Source: an uncultured Idiomarina sp. (lineage in GTDB: Bacteria > Pseudomonadota > Gammaproteobacteria > Enterobacterales > Alteromonadaceae). Taken from it: 64,000 nucleotides of DNA. Positions 1 to 9,862 of this stretch are shown one piece after another. A program made the position numbers and the translations under genes. The notes beneath the pieces were generated by a model. The model searched no databases, had not been told where the DNA came from, and was given only the letters and a program-made list of their open reading frames with translations. The stretch covers positions 1 to 64,000 of the forward strand of contig CAMPHF010000012.1 of the NCBI GenBank assembly GCA_946885915.1, written 5' to 3'. The stretch's first letter is position 1. The number at the start of each line of letters is the position of its first letter.

Positions 1-4
1 TAGC

Positions 5-149
5 CAACAGCTTAGCCAACAGCTTAGCCAACAGCTTAGCCAACAGCTTAGCCAAACAGCTTAGCCAACAGGTGACTAACCTGGTCAGCCACCAGCTTAC
101 TTAACAGGTCACCAAGCTGGTGAATAAGCAGGTCAGCCGGTTGGTGTCA
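5..149. repeat. 12-bp CWG-core tandem array (copy 1)
   Basis: Twelve consecutive units can be read here. Four identical units of CAACAGCTTAGC are followed by one 13-base unit (extra A near 56) and then seven diverged units such as AACCTGGTCAGC and AAGCTGGTGAAT. Every unit fits [AC]ANCWGNT plus four variable bases, except the degenerate last one. The array probably continues left of the window, so the upstream gene is unknown. Function is unknown. Four related arrays lie at 6093, 13506, 57754 and 62102. Confidence 0.9.
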
Positions 150-210
150 TGTGTTTGTCACGGGGGTGGGGTAATCTGTCGTAAAAGTGCAAAGATTGCA
201 TGTTAAACGA

Positions 211-239
211 TTGTTGCAAGGCGGTGGGCGCGTTAGAAT
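211..239 (+). promoter_or_regulatory. Possible sigma70-type promoter of the gsp operon
   Basis: TTGTTG (211-216) is separated by 17 bases from TAGAAT (234-239), about 55 bases before the gspC start. The -10 matches 5 of 6 consensus bases but the -35 only 3 of 6. This is the best candidate between the repeat array and gspC and is unproven. Confidence 0.35.
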
Positions 240-293
240 GCCAACAAGTGCGCGAAGTCGCTACATAAAAATGATAAAGAGATTACACAGAAC

Positions 294-1190
294 ATGCAGA
301 TGAATCCTGCTGCTATCCAGCGAGCAATATATTTAGGTACCGCCGTTTGTGCGGTGCTCGCGACTTGGTGGGCGGCGCAGCTTACATGGTTATTTCTCAC
401 ACCGCAAAGCGATGTAGCGAGCGCAGTGCCAGCACCCGCGGTGAGCACTCAGCCGGTAACTAGCAACAGCGTCAACATTAACCAACTAAAAGCGCTGAAC
501 TTGTTTGGCGAGGCTCAGCAAGGCACGCAGCAAGCGGCCAACGCGCCAAAAACGCAGCTAAACCTTAGGTTAGTAGGCGTTTCAGCAAGCTCCGACCCAA
601 TGCGCTCCGCCGCTATTATTCAGCAAGGTAATGCGCAACAAACCTACATTATTGGCGATAGCCTGCAAGGTGCTCGCGTAACGATTGAAGAAATCTACGC
701 CGACCGGGTGATCTTAAATAACGCCGGCCGCCTCGAAACGCTAGAGCTCGAAGGCATCGGCGAACTGTCCGATGGCCTCTCACTCACGCTCGCGAACAGC
801 ACCCAAGACAGCACCCAAAGCAGCGCCCCAGCTGATGCCACAACTATCGACAACCGCGACAACGAGGAGCTTGCCGAGCGCCTAGCGCAAATTCGGCAAA
901 ACCCGCAAAGCATCATGCAATTCGTGAATATTGAGCCGGTGGTGCAAAACGGTGAATTACAAGGCTACCGCCTAAGTCCGGCGCAAAACCCGGAACTGTT
1001 TCGCGCCTCAGGGCTCCAAACAGGCGACTTAGCCGTAGCTATAAATGGTTATGATTTAACAGATTTTTCGGCGGCAATGGCGGCCACTCAAGAACTTGAA
1101 ACCAGTACTGAAGCGACAATTGCTGTAGTGCGCGATGGTCAATACGTTGAACTTAGATTCGGCGTCGATGCGGCCGCTGTTCAGGAATAA
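294..1190 (+). CDS. gspC: Type II secretion protein GspC
   Basis: Inner-membrane clamp protein of the type II secretion system that links the inner-membrane platform to the secretin GspD. The 298-residue product has one N-terminal membrane segment (about residues 12-33), then a Pro/Ser/Gln-rich linker. The periplasmic homology region lies at about 65-150 (starting near LNLRLVGVSAS). A low-complexity Ser/Thr/Asp stretch follows, then a C-terminal PDZ-like domain (about 205-298, with GYRLSPAQNPELF and TGDLAVAINGYDL). It is the first gene of a twelve-gene operon, and gspD begins two bases after its stop. A second in-frame ATG lies two codons in. Order and motifs make the identification secure. 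Confidence 0.95.
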   Translation: MQMNPAAIQRAIYLGTAVCAVLATWWAAQLTWLFLTPQSDVASAVPAPAVSTQPVTSNSVNINQLKALNLFGEAQQGTQQAANAPKTQLNLRLVGVSASSDPMRSAAIIQQGNAQQTYIIGDSLQGARVTIEEIYADRVILNNAGRLETLELEGIGELSDGLSLTLANSTQDSTQSSAPADATTIDNRDNEELAERLAQIRQNPQSIMQFVNIEPVVQNGELQGYRLSPAQNPELFRASGLQTGDLAVAINGYDLTDFSAAMAATQELETSTEATIAVVRDGQYVELRFGVDAAAVQE

Positions 1191-1192
1191 TT

Positions 1193-3358
1193 ATGATAAA
1201 AAACAACGCATTAAAAATCTTATCTTTACTCGGTGCGATAGCGCTCGCCACTAGCGCGCCAGTGCAGGCACAACAACGCGTGCAACAGGCACAACAAAAC
1301 GCAACCGAATACGCGGCCAGCTTCAAGAACACGGAAATTACCGAGTTTATTCAAGTGGTTGGCAGAAACCTCGGCAAAACCATCATTATCGATCCCGACG
1401 TACGCGGACGCATCGATGTGCGCAGCTACGACGTGATGACTGCCGATCAGTACTGGCAGTTTTTCAATAACGTGCTGGAAGTATATGGTTTTGCTGCGGT
1501 GACCATGGAATCAGGCGTGGTCAAAGTCATCAGAGATCGCGATGCCACCAACGCCGCCAACCCCATTGTCGATGGCGACGCCTATAACGAAGGCGACGTG
1601 GTGGTTACCCGCGTGATTGAAGTTGAAAACGTGAGCGTGCGCGAACTTGCGCCGCTACTGCGCCAACTAAACAACCAAGCAGGTGGCGGCAATACAGTCA
1701 GTTATGACCCTTCCAACGTCATTATCCTCACCGGCCGCGCAGAAAGCGTGCAACGCTTGTATGAAATTATCCAACGTGTTGATCGTGCAGGAAATCGCGA
1801 CGTTGATGTGATCAAGCTGCAGTATGCTTCCGCCGACGAAATGGTGCGAATTGCCAATAGTTTATATGACAAAACGAACGACTCAACGGCGCCGGACATC
1901 GTGATACCTAAAATAGTGGCCGATCAGCGCACCAACAGCGTGGTGGTGAGCGGTGAGCCGCGCGCCCGAGCAAAAGTAGTGAAGCTGATTCAGCAGCTCG
2001 ATCAAGATTTAAAAACTGAGGGCAACACCCGCGTTTACTATCTGAAATACGCCAAAGCTGAGGAAATTGTTGAAGTTTTACAAGGCGTGAGTGAAACCAT
2101 GCAGGCTGAAATGGAAGGCCAGCAAGGCGTCCAAAGCCAAACCCAGCAACGTCGTACGCGGCAAGGCGCGTTCGGTGGCAACACCGGCATTAATATTAGC
2201 GCTCACGAGGCCAGTAACTCGTTAGTGATTACCGCACAACCCGACTTACTCAGCTCATTAGAAAGTGTTATTCGGCAGCTTGATATTCGCCGTGCTCAGG
2301 TGCACGTAGAAGCCATTATTGTTGAGGTGCTAGAGGGTGACGGCATTAATCTTGGCCTGCAATGGTTCAGCGAAGATGGCGGTTTGGTGCAATACAATAA
2401 TGGCCAACAAGTGCCGATTGGCGCGCTTGGCGCTGGTTTTTACAATGCGCAACCGCGCGAAGGCCGCACCACCACCCAAATCGACAACGCCGGCAACCCA
2501 CTTACTACCACTGAGCCCGATGAGCGTGGCGACATTACCTTGCTCGCGCAGCTATTGGGGAGCGTGAACGGTGCCATGTTCGGCGTGATTGAAGACGGTT
2601 GGGGCGCGGTACTACAAGCGGTCAGCAGCACCACGAACAGCAACATTCTCGCCACGCCCAGCCTGCTCACGCTCGATAACGAAGAGGCTAGCTTTATTGT
2701 GGGCCAGAGCGTGCCAACCATTACCGGCTCTACGCCTGGCGACAATAATGAAAATCCGTTTCAGACGGTAGAGCGTGAAGATGTCGGTATTTCGCTCAAA
2801 ATCACGCCGCAAATTAATGAAGGTAATGCGGTGCAATTAGTGATTGAGCAAGAAGTGTCGTCTATTTCTGGCGCCACGGGTGTTGACGTTATCTTCAATA
2901 AACGTGAGTTGAAAACAGTGGTGATGGCCGATGATGGCGAAACCATTGTACTAGGTGGTTTAATCGATGAAGACGTACAAGAAAGTGTGCAAAAAGTGCC
3001 GCTACTTGGCGACATTCCGATTTTAGGCGAACTGTTTAAATCTACCAGCACCACTCGCCAGAAACGTAACCTGATGATTTTCTTACGGCCCCGCATTATT
3101 CGCGATGCGGCAACGGCCAACGCAATAAGTGGGCGCAAGTATAACTACATTCGTGCCGAGCAACTTAACCGTCGGGAAGAGGGTGTCGCACTGATGCCTT
3201 CAGCTGATACGCCCGTGTTACCTGAGTGGAATGGCGATTTAACCTTGCCGCCGTCGTTTGAGCAATATTTGCGTGAAAAAGGCGTGGAATCGCCAGAGCA
3301 GCCCGAGGCCAACGAGCAAAACTCAGCACCCGAGCAGGAGCAACAAGGTAATGACTAA
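1193..3358 (+). CDS. gspD: Type II secretion outer-membrane secretin GspD
   Basis: Forms the multimeric outer-membrane channel through which folded exoproteins leave the cell. The 721-residue protein has a Sec signal peptide ending near VQAQQ. Next come the N0 domain (about 40-110), the repeated N1-N3 periplasmic domains (about 125-370), and the secretin core (about 375-640). The core contains the conserved segment [14 protein letters not shown] and the terminal [11 protein letters not shown] strand. The acidic, Gln/Glu-rich tail may form the pilotin-binding S-domain, but no pilotin gene (gspS) is seen here. It overlaps the start of gspE by eight bases. Confidence 0.97.
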   Translation: MIKNNALKILSLLGAIALATSAPVQAQQRVQQAQQNATEYAASFKNTEITEFIQVVGRNLGKTIIIDPDVRGRIDVRSYDVMTADQYWQFFNNVLEVYGFAAVTMESGVVKVIRDRDATNAANPIVDGDAYNEGDVVVTRVIEVENVSVRELAPLLRQLNNQAGGGNTVSYDPSNVIILTGRAESVQRLYEIIQRVDRAGNRDVDVIKLQYASADEMVRIANSLYDKTNDSTAPDIVIPKIVADQRTNSVVVSGEPRARAKVVKLIQQLDQDLKTEGNTRVYYLKYAKAEEIVEVLQGVSETMQAEMEGQQGVQSQTQQRRTRQGAFGGNTGINISAHEASNSLVITAQPDLLSSLESVIRQLDIRRAQVHVEAIIVEVLEGDGINLGLQWFSEDGGLVQYNNGQQVPIGALGAGFYNAQPREGRTTTQIDNAGNPLTTTEPDERGDITLLAQLLGSVNGAMFGVIEDGWGAVLQAVSSTTNSNILATPSLLTLDNEEASFIVGQSVPTITGSTPGDNNENPFQTVEREDVGISLKITPQINEGNAVQLVIEQEVSSISGATGVDVIFNKRELKTVVMADDGETIVLGGLIDEDVQESVQKVPLLGDIPILGELFKSTSTTRQKRNLMIFLRPRIIRDAATANAISGRKYNYIRAEQLNRREEGVALMPSADTPVLPEWNGDLTLPPSFEQYLREKGVESPEQPEANEQNSAPEQEQQGND

Positions 3359-4838
3359 GCGGTTGCCCTTCGCATTTGCGAAAAAGCACGGCTTAATTTT
3401 AGAAGCGCGGGCGGATTCCGCGGTGCTGGTGCATGCACGGGTACCGCTTAGCTTAGAAGGTATGAAAGAAGTACGGCGTATTTTACGTGCGCCGTTTGAG
3501 CTGCAAATGCATGAAAATGCAGATATTTTTGAGGCGCTGCTGTCGCAGTCCTATCAGCGTGATTCATCCGAAGCCAAGCAGTTAATGGAAGATATTGGTA
3601 ACGAAACCAACCTGTTTAGCTTGGCTGATGAACTACCACAAACCGAAGACTTGCTCGAAAGCGAAGATGACGCGCCTATTATTAAGCTCATTAACGCCAT
3701 GCTCAGCGAGGCGATTAAAGAGGGCGCGTCAGATATTCACATCGAAACCTTCGAGAAAGATTTGCTGATCCGCTTCCGTATTGATGGCGTGTTACGCGAA
3801 GTGATACGGCCTAATCGTAAGCTCAGTTCGTTGCTAGTGTCGCGCATAAAAGTTATGGCGCAACTGGATATTGCCGAGAAGCGGGTGCCGCAAGATGGCC
3901 GCATTAGTTTGTTAATTGCGGGCCGCGCGGTCGATGTGCGGGTATCGACCATGCCTTCCAACCATGGCGAGCGGGTGGTATTGCGCTTACTCGATAAGAA
4001 TAACGCGCGCTTAAACCTAAAACAACTTGGCATGACCGCGGCGAACCGAAAAGTGTTTTCGGAACTGATCAAAAAGCCCCACGGGATTATTTTGGTTACC
4101 GGCCCGACCGGCTCGGGTAAATCGACGACGTTATATGCAGGTTTGCAGGAGATCAATTCCAAAGATCGCAATATTCTAACCGTCGAAGACCCTATTGAGT
4201 ACGCTATTGAGGGCATTGGCCAAACCCAAGTGAATCCGCGAGTAGACATGACCTTCGCGCGGGGCTTGCGCGCCATACTGCGGCAAGATCCTGACGTAGT
4301 GATGGTAGGCGAAATTCGTGATGTGGAAACCGCCCAAATTGCGGTGCAAGCCAGTTTAACCGGGCATTTGGTGATGTCGACCTTGCACACCAATACCGCC
4401 GCCGGTGCAATTACACGGCTGGAAGATATGGGCATCGAGCCCTTCTTATTGAGCTCGTCGCTATTGGCGGTATTGTCGCAACGCTTGGTGCGGACACTGT
4501 GCGAAGATTGTCGACAACCGTTAGAAGCCGACAAAGAAACCCGCGAATTGCTTGGCTTGAAGAAGAAAGACTTAGCAGAAAACGATGCTGTGACCATTTA
4601 TCGGGCGGTAGGCTGTGAAAAGTGTAATCACACCGGCTATCGCGGGCGTACCGGCATTCATGAGTTGCTGCTGGTGGATGAATCCATTCGCGAACTTATC
4701 CATACCGGCCATGGTGAGCAGTCGATTGAAAAATACATCCGAAAACATACACCTAGCATCCGCCAAGATGGCCTAGACAAAGTGAAGCTTGGCATTACCA
4801 CGTTAGAAGAAGTGCTGCGGGTAACCCGCGAGGAGTAA
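3351..4838 (+). CDS. gspE: Type II secretion ATPase GspE
   Basis: Cytoplasmic hexameric ATPase that powers pseudopilus assembly. I chose ATG 3351, which overlaps the gspD stop as ATGACTAA and gives [15 protein letters not shown], typical of the family. An in-frame start 31 codons upstream would add a poorly conserved tail read inside gspD. The 495-residue product has an N-terminal GspL-binding domain, Walker [10 protein letters not shown] at 251-259, an Asp box and a Walker B region ([12 protein letters not shown]). A four-cysteine zinc motif (C384/C387 and C422/C425) is characteristic of GspE and PilB. Confidence 0.97.
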   Translation: MTKRLPFAFAKKHGLILEARADSAVLVHARVPLSLEGMKEVRRILRAPFELQMHENADIFEALLSQSYQRDSSEAKQLMEDIGNETNLFSLADELPQTEDLLESEDDAPIIKLINAMLSEAIKEGASDIHIETFEKDLLIRFRIDGVLREVIRPNRKLSSLLVSRIKVMAQLDIAEKRVPQDGRISLLIAGRAVDVRVSTMPSNHGERVVLRLLDKNNARLNLKQLGMTAANRKVFSELIKKPHGIILVTGPTGSGKSTTLYAGLQEINSKDRNILTVEDPIEYAIEGIGQTQVNPRVDMTFARGLRAILRQDPDVVMVGEIRDVETAQIAVQASLTGHLVMSTLHTNTAAGAITRLEDMGIEPFLLSSSLLAVLSQRLVRTLCEDCRQPLEADKETRELLGLKKKDLAENDAVTIYRAVGCEKCNHTGYRGRTGIHELLLVDESIRELIHTGHGEQSIEKYIRKHTPSIRQDGLDKVKLGITTLEEVLRVTREE

Positions 4839-4840
4839 AT

Positions 4841-6082
4841 GTGGCGGCCTTTGAATATCAAGCGCTTGATGCAGCGGGAAAAAAACGCAAAGGCGTACTA
4901 GAAGCAGACACCGAACGCCAAATACGCCAACAACTGCGGGAAATGGCGCTTATTCCGGTAAGTGTAGAGCCAGCAGCTGAGAGCGATAAGGGCGCAGCTG
5001 ACTCGAACAAATCAAAAGATTTCAAAAGCTTATTCTTCACACCTAAAGTAAGTGCGACAGATTTAGCGTTAATTACGCGACAATTGTCGACATTGGTGTC
5101 TTCGGCGCTGCCAATTGAACAAGCGTTGCTGGCGGTAGCCGACCAAACGGAAAAGCCACGCTTGCAGAAATTGCTGCTCTCGGTGCGCGCGAAGGTGGTT
5201 GAAGGCTATTCGCTGGCCGAGGGGATGGCCGATTTTCCGCGCGTGTTCGACAAGCTCTACACCGCCATGGTCGCGGCTGGTGAACGCTCGGGGCATTTGG
5301 ATGAGGTGTTAAGCCGCCTTGCAGATTACACCGAACAGCGCCAGAAAATGCGTAGTCAGTTGGTGCAGGCCATGGTGTATCCGGCCATGCTCACCTTGGT
5401 GGCCATTTCTATCGTAGTGTTTTTGCTGGTGTCGGTGGTGCCACAAATTGTCGAGCAGCTTACCGACATGGACCAAACGCTACCGGCAACCACCTCATTT
5501 TTATTGGCCATTAGCGGCTTTTTGCAGGCCTATGGCTTGGCGTTGCTATTGCTTGCTGCGATCACATTTTTGCTGTTCCGTCAGGCGATGAAGCGGGAAG
5601 AGTTTCGCGACAAAGTGCATCGCAAACTGCTGTTTATGCCGATTTTTGGACGGCTCATTCGGGGCGTAAACACCTCTCGGTTTAGCCGCACTTTGAGTAT
5701 TTTAACGGCGTCGGCAGTGCCGCTGTTAGAAGGCTTGCGTATTACCTCTACGGTTTTGAGCAACCGCGCCATGTATCATGCGGTGGCAGAGGCTGCCGAT
5801 CGGGTGCGCGAGGGTACCTCGTTACGCGCCGCGCTGGCAGCCACCAAATTATTTCCGCCAATGATGTTGCACATGATAGCCGCGGGCGAAAAAAGTGGCG
5901 AACTTGAGCAAATGCTCGGCCGCGCTGCCGACAACCAAGATGCGGAATTTGAGCAAGTGGTGCAGGTGGGGCTGAAAATATTTGAGCCGGTGTTGATAGT
6001 TTCGATGGCCGGTATTGTCCTATTTATTGTAATGGCGATTATTCAGCCTATTTTGGCGCTTAATCAAAATATCGGCTTTTAA
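4841..6082 (+). CDS. gspF: Type II secretion inner-membrane platform protein GspF
   Basis: Polytopic inner-membrane protein that couples GspE to pseudopilin assembly. The 413-residue product starts at GTG two bases after the gspE stop, with MAAFEYQALDAAGKKRKG, a standard GspF N-terminus. Two repeated T2SSF domains (about 70-195 and 273-395) are separated by hydrophobic segments near 172-195 and 222-245, with a third at 378-400. The gene is followed not by gspG but by a 137-bp repeat array, the only real gap in the operon. Confidence 0.96.
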   Translation: MAAFEYQALDAAGKKRKGVLEADTERQIRQQLREMALIPVSVEPAAESDKGAADSNKSKDFKSLFFTPKVSATDLALITRQLSTLVSSALPIEQALLAVADQTEKPRLQKLLLSVRAKVVEGYSLAEGMADFPRVFDKLYTAMVAAGERSGHLDEVLSRLADYTEQRQKMRSQLVQAMVYPAMLTLVAISIVVFLLVSVVPQIVEQLTDMDQTLPATTSFLLAISGFLQAYGLALLLLAAITFLLFRQAMKREEFRDKVHRKLLFMPIFGRLIRGVNTSRFSRTLSILTASAVPLLEGLRITSTVLSNRAMYHAVAEAADRVREGTSLRAALAATKLFPPMMLHMIAAGEKSGELEQMLGRAADNQDAEFEQVVQVGLKIFEPVLIVSMAGIVLFIVMAIIQPILALNQNIGF

Positions 6083-6092
6083 CCCAGCCAGG

Positions 6093-6229
6093 CTGACCTG
6101 CTGGCTCAGCAGGTTAGCAAACAGGTTAGCCAAGCAGGTTAGAAAACAGGTTAGAAAACAGGTTAGTCAGCAGGTTAGAAAACAGGTTAGCCAAGCAGGT
6201 TAGAAAACAGGTTAGTCAGCAGGTTAGGA
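6093..6229. repeat. 12-bp CWG-core tandem array (copy 2)
   Basis: About eleven units lie between the gspF stop and the gspG ribosome site. They are mostly AAACAGGTTAGx or AAGCAGGTTAGx types, with two 13-base units caused by an extra C. The first unit is in the opposite orientation (CCTGCTGG). The array sits inside an otherwise tightly packed operon, so any transcript of gspC-N must pass through it. It could act as a processing, stabilising or partial termination element, but nothing in the sequence decides this. Confidence 0.9.
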
Positions 6230-6249
6230 TTGATGATGAGGAGTACAAG

Positions 6250-6687
6250 ATGAGTAAGCAGCGCGGGTTTTCGTTAATGGAGATCATGGTGGTGATTGTC
6301 ATTATTGGCATTCTGGCGACCATGATTTTGCCAAACGTGATTGGTTCGGGCGAACAAGCCGAGCGCCAAAAAGTGACGTCGGATTTAATTGCGTTGGAAA
6401 ATGCGATTGCCCAATATCGGCTCGATAACGGCGTTTATCCTTCCACCGAGCAAGGTTTGGAAGCGCTGATTAACGAACCAACCGTTGATCCGCAGCCACG
6501 CAATTATCGCCGCGGTGGTTACATTAATCGGTTGCCGGCCGACCCATACGGCTATGACTACGTCATGTTGAATCCTGGCGAATTTGCCGATGTTGATATT
6601 TTCAGTGTTGGCCCCGATGGCCAAGCCGGTACCGAAGACGATTACGGCAACTGGATGATTGGTCAAAACGGACAAAACCAGAATTAA
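6250..6687 (+). CDS. gspG: Major pseudopilin GspG
   Basis: Main subunit of the type II secretion pseudopilus. The 145-residue prepilin has a short basic leader and the prepilin peptidase site KQRG/FSLMEIMVV, with the invariant Glu at +5 and a hydrophobic N-terminal helix. The C-terminal part has the conserved NGVYPSTEQGLEAL and LPADPYGYDY segments and the Asp-rich calcium-binding end (GPDGQAGTEDDYGNW). A strong Shine-Dalgarno GAGGAG lies 6 bases before ATG. No prepilin peptidase gene (gspO/pilD) is in this window, so processing must use one encoded elsewhere. Confidence 0.97.
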   Translation: MSKQRGFSLMEIMVVIVIIGILATMILPNVIGSGEQAERQKVTSDLIALENAIAQYRLDNGVYPSTEQGLEALINEPTVDPQPRNYRRGGYINRLPADPYGYDYVMLNPGEFADVDIFSVGPDGQAGTEDDYGNWMIGQNGQNQN

Positions 6688-6738
6688 ATCCACGACACCG
6701 ACAACAACAGCAACAGCACCAGCACAGGCAACTAAGCA

Positions 6739-7521
6739 ATGATGCAGGCCGAACTCACTAACAATGCCGCAGCGCCCTCCACACAAGCGCGCGGCTTTAG
6801 TTTGGTTGAGTTGCTGCTGGTGATGGCCATTATTGGGCTGTTGGCCACTTCGGTATCGCTTACTTTGCCGGTGGGCGATGATGTGCTGGTAGAGCGCGAG
6901 GCCCGTGCACTGGAGCAAAAGCTAGCGTACGCCAAAACCTACGCGGTGAGCCGTCAGGTAACTTTAGGATTCCGAGTAGAATCGCCAGCAGAATATCGCT
7001 TTGTATTGTGGGAGTCGCTAGATGCAGCTCGGGCGGCGGCATCTTCAACGCGTGCCACTGAAGATGGGCGCGGTGCGGCACGTCCGGCTAGTAATGCTGA
7101 GCGTGAATATGGTTTAGGCGCGGTGCAAAGCGAACCGGCGGGGCGCTGGGTAAGATTCGAACGTAGCGGCTTTGACAACGAAGCGCTGCCAGAGGATGTT
7201 ACTCTGACCTTAGAAAGCGCTGAACTGCGCTTGCTAGAACAAGACGAGCGCCTTGAAGGCGGCTTATTAGCCTTGGCCGAAGAAGCCAGCGCGCTCGATA
7301 TTCGTGAAGAAAACTTACCTCATATTTTAATTTTTCCAACCGGCGAAACTTCGGTGTTTACCTTTGCGCTGCAATCACTCACGGCGCTGGATGCGACCTG
7401 GTATTTGCAATCCTTCGATGGCCACCGCATGTACTTAAACCCCGAGCGGTTAGAGTTTGCGCCGGAACTGAATGACGATGATCGCTTCGGCGAGGAGCTG
7501 GGCAATGCGACTTCGCGGTAA
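6739..7521 (+). CDS. gspH: Minor pseudopilin GspH
   Basis: Minor pseudopilin of the type II secretion pseudopilus tip. The prepilin motif RGFSLVELLLVMAIIG follows a leader of about 16 residues. The 260-residue product is longer than typical GspH (about 170-190). The extra length lies in an Ala/Arg-rich insertion near 94-120 and a Leu/Glu-rich segment near 150-180. The C-terminal strand region (LPHILIFPTGETSVF) fits the family. Two consecutive ATG codons are possible starts. It overlaps gspI by 17 bases. Confidence 0.9.
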   Translation: MMQAELTNNAAAPSTQARGFSLVELLLVMAIIGLLATSVSLTLPVGDDVLVEREARALEQKLAYAKTYAVSRQVTLGFRVESPAEYRFVLWESLDAARAAASSTRATEDGRGAARPASNAEREYGLGAVQSEPAGRWVRFERSGFDNEALPEDVTLTLESAELRLLEQDERLEGGLLALAEEASALDIREENLPHILIFPTGETSVFTFALQSLTALDATWYLQSFDGHRMYLNPERLEFAPELNDDDRFGEELGNATSR

Positions 7522-7888
7522 TCGTTATGCACGAGTGACCGGCTTCACCCTCATTGAAGTGATGTTGGCGTTGGCGATATTCGGCATGGCGGCGCTAGCT
7601 GCGGTGCAATTGGCCACTGGGCATGTGAATAACTTAAGTTACATGGAAAAGAAATCCTTCGCCCGCTATGTGGCAGCCAACCGAGTTGCCGAGCTTAACG
7701 CCTTAAGTGTGTGGCCGCCGCGCAATAATATTAGCGGTGTCGAGCGCATGGGCGAACGCGATTGGTATTGGCAGCAAACCGCGTTAGAAACCGCCATTGG
7801 TGGATTCAGAGCCGTCACCATTAGCGTAAGTGACGTTGAAGATGGCGATAGTTTGCACTCACTTACCGTGTATGTGAGTGCGCCATGA
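7505..7888 (+). CDS. gspI: Minor pseudopilin GspI
   Basis: Minor pseudopilin that nucleates the pseudopilus tip with GspJ and GspK. I chose ATG 7505 because GAGGAG lies seven bases upstream and the leader (MRLRGNRYARVTG) then has normal length. In-frame starts further left have no ribosome site. The cleavage motif TGFTLIEVMLALAIFGMA is followed by a compact domain with WPPRNNISG and a terminal TVYVS strand. The product is 127 residues. It overlaps gspJ as ATGA. Confidence 0.94.
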   Translation: MRLRGNRYARVTGFTLIEVMLALAIFGMAALAAVQLATGHVNNLSYMEKKSFARYVAANRVAELNALSVWPPRNNISGVERMGERDWYWQQTALETAIGGFRAVTISVSDVEDGDSLHSLTVYVSAP

Positions 7889-8610
7889 TATTAGCAAGCC
7901 AGACCGGAGTCACTCAGCGCCAAGCACCGCAAACCCGAGCACCGCAACGGCTAAACAACCAGCGCGGATTTACCTTGGTAGAAATGCTAGTGGTGATGGC
8001 GATTTTTGCGCTCATCGGCCTCGCCAGCTATCAAGTCGTCAGCACCATGATCGACACCGAAACCAACTCGGCAAAAGCGCAAGAAAAACTCGAACGATTA
8101 CAATCGGCCATGTTCACCATTGAGCGCGATTTACGCTACATCGTGCCGCGCGCGGTACGAGGCTTAGAGCTGCAAGGCACTGGCACCGAAATGGATGGCA
8201 TGCCGTTTTATCTAATAAGCGATGGCGAGATGCTAGATTCTGAGCAAGATGGCTTAGGGTTTATCCGCGGCTCTTGGACCAATCCTGGCAATATGTTTCC
8301 GCGCAGCGAGCTGCAGCCCGTTATTTATCGGTTGCGCGAAAACCGTTTAGAGCGCCTGAGTTATCCTTATGTTGACCAAATTGCCAACGATCCCACCATT
8401 ACCGTATTGCTTGACGACGTAACCGAGCTCAGTTTTCGGTTCGTGGGTGAGCGGGCAGTGAACCGCCAAGAGCTCAATTGGCTAAACGACTGGCAATTTG
8501 CCGGTACTTTGCCTTATCTAATCGAAATCCGTGTGGTTTCTGAGCAATTTGGCGAAATCGTAAGAGTGATTGCGCCCAATGGCGGCCGTTTTGAGGAAAG
8601 CTCCTCATGA
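7885..8610 (+). CDS. gspJ: Minor pseudopilin GspJ
   Basis: Tip pseudopilin of the type II secretion system. The 241-residue product has an unusually long leader of about 26 residues, rich in Gln, Thr and Arg, before QRGFTLVEMLVVMAIFALIG. The body has family features such as ERDLRYIVPRAVRG and a C-terminal LIEIRVVSEQFGEI strand. The start ATG overlaps the gspI stop (ATGA), and its own stop overlaps the gspK start in the same way. This indicates translational coupling through gspH-K. Confidence 0.94.
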   Translation: MILASQTGVTQRQAPQTRAPQRLNNQRGFTLVEMLVVMAIFALIGLASYQVVSTMIDTETNSAKAQEKLERLQSAMFTIERDLRYIVPRAVRGLELQGTGTEMDGMPFYLISDGEMLDSEQDGLGFIRGSWTNPGNMFPRSELQPVIYRLRENRLERLSYPYVDQIANDPTITVLLDDVTELSFRFVGERAVNRQELNWLNDWQFAGTLPYLIEIRVVSEQFGEIVRVIAPNGGRFEESSS

Positions 8611-9836
8611 ATAAGGCCGCTTCCATAAAGCCACATGCCGCCATGAAGCCACATGCTGCCATGAAGCCCCGCGCCGCCCGAGAGCAACAAGGCATTGCGC
8701 TTATTCTGGTGCTGCTTACCGTGGCACTTATTGCGGTGCTCGCGGTAACCATGTCTGGACGTTTGCATGGCCAGATCATGAAAATGCAGACCATGCAGGA
8801 CGTTGAGCAAGCCAACTTATACTTACTGAGCGCCGAAAACCTCACCAAACGCCTATTAAAACAAGAGCTGGATGCCGCCGAAGATGTGGTGCATTTGGGC
8901 CAAAATTGGGCTGCCCAACAACCGCCGTTCCCGGTCGAAGGCGGCTTTATTCAAGGCACCATTACCGATTTAAACAGTTGCTTTAACCTGAACTCGTTAG
9001 CAGCAACCAATAGCGAAACCTTGCTCGAGCGGCGTAAACGGCAGTTTAAAGCGCTACTACTAAGCCTTGGTATTAACGACTACAACGCCGATGTGATGAC
9101 TGATTCACTGGCGGATTGGCTTGATAGCGACACCAACATTAGCGGCACCTATGGCGCCGAAGACGCCGATTACGAAGCCTTGCCCACGCCTTACCAAGCC
9201 GCTAACACGCTGCTTGCGCACAAAAGCGAGTTACGCCTTATTCGTGGCTTCACCAACGCCCATGTGCGGGCAATTGATCCTTTTGTATGCGTGCGGCCGT
9301 TCAGTAGCAACGGTGAAATCAACATCAACACCATACCGGCAGATCGACCGCATTTGCTAAGCGCCATATTTGAAGGGCAATTAAGCCTCACGGCGGCGGC
9401 GCAAATCTTGCAAAATCGGCCACCCAAAGGCTACGCCGAACGCGAAGACATTATTAGCGACGGCCGCTTGATAACGGCGGCCGCGGATGCGCAAACCGCT
9501 GCGAACATGCGCGCAAGCAATAACCGCGGTGCAAGCAATAGCGGCAGCGACTCGCGAGGCACGCCTGGCGCCACCCAAAACCAAAACGGCGGCACTAATG
9601 CCGATAACAACCCCGATAACGGTGCCGATAATAGCGACGATCAGCAAAATAGCGGTCAACAAAACAACCAAAACAATAGCGGTGCCCTTGACGATATCGT
9701 CATAACCAGTGACTATTTTGAACTCAATGCGCGCGTTCGCTACGGCGACTTGGTGCAGCAAGGCGTTAGCGTCATTAAGTTTGGCGGTAGCGAGCCAGTG
9801 ACGCTGTATCGAGGCCTGGGTCGCGGCCAAGATTAA
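8607..9836 (+). CDS. gspK: Minor pseudopilin GspK
   Basis: Largest tip pseudopilin, 409 residues. The N-terminal hydrophobic segment QGIALILVLLTVALIAVLAV lacks the Glu at +5, as is normal for GspK. The leader is long and contains a short tandem peptide repeat (KPHAAM, KPHAAM, KPRAAR; DNA about 8629-8680). The family domain includes LNSCFNLNSL, a SAM-like region and the INTIPADRPHLLSA segment. Residues about 300-361 form an Asn/Gly/Asp/Gln low-complexity insertion. The C-terminus returns to conserved sequence (SDYFELNARVRYGD). An AGGA ribosome site about nine bases upstream supports ATG 8607. Confidence 0.95.
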   Translation: MNKAASIKPHAAMKPHAAMKPRAAREQQGIALILVLLTVALIAVLAVTMSGRLHGQIMKMQTMQDVEQANLYLLSAENLTKRLLKQELDAAEDVVHLGQNWAAQQPPFPVEGGFIQGTITDLNSCFNLNSLAATNSETLLERRKRQFKALLLSLGINDYNADVMTDSLADWLDSDTNISGTYGAEDADYEALPTPYQAANTLLAHKSELRLIRGFTNAHVRAIDPFVCVRPFSSNGEININTIPADRPHLLSAIFEGQLSLTAAAQILQNRPPKGYAEREDIISDGRLITAAADAQTAANMRASNNRGASNSGSDSRGTPGATQNQNGGTNADNNPDNGADNSDDQQNSGQQNNQNNSGALDDIVITSDYFELNARVRYGDLVQQGVSVIKFGGSEPVTLYRGLGRGQD

Positions 9837-9862
9837 CGCGCAAAACAACAATAGAGATACCC

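Noticed and set aside
5..149. CRISPR array
   Set aside because: Units are 12 bases, directly adjacent, without unique spacers, and no cas genes are present.
3737..4597. 286-codon antisense frame opposite gspE
   Set aside because: Translation has no recognisable features, and gspE on the + strand has full conserved motifs across it.
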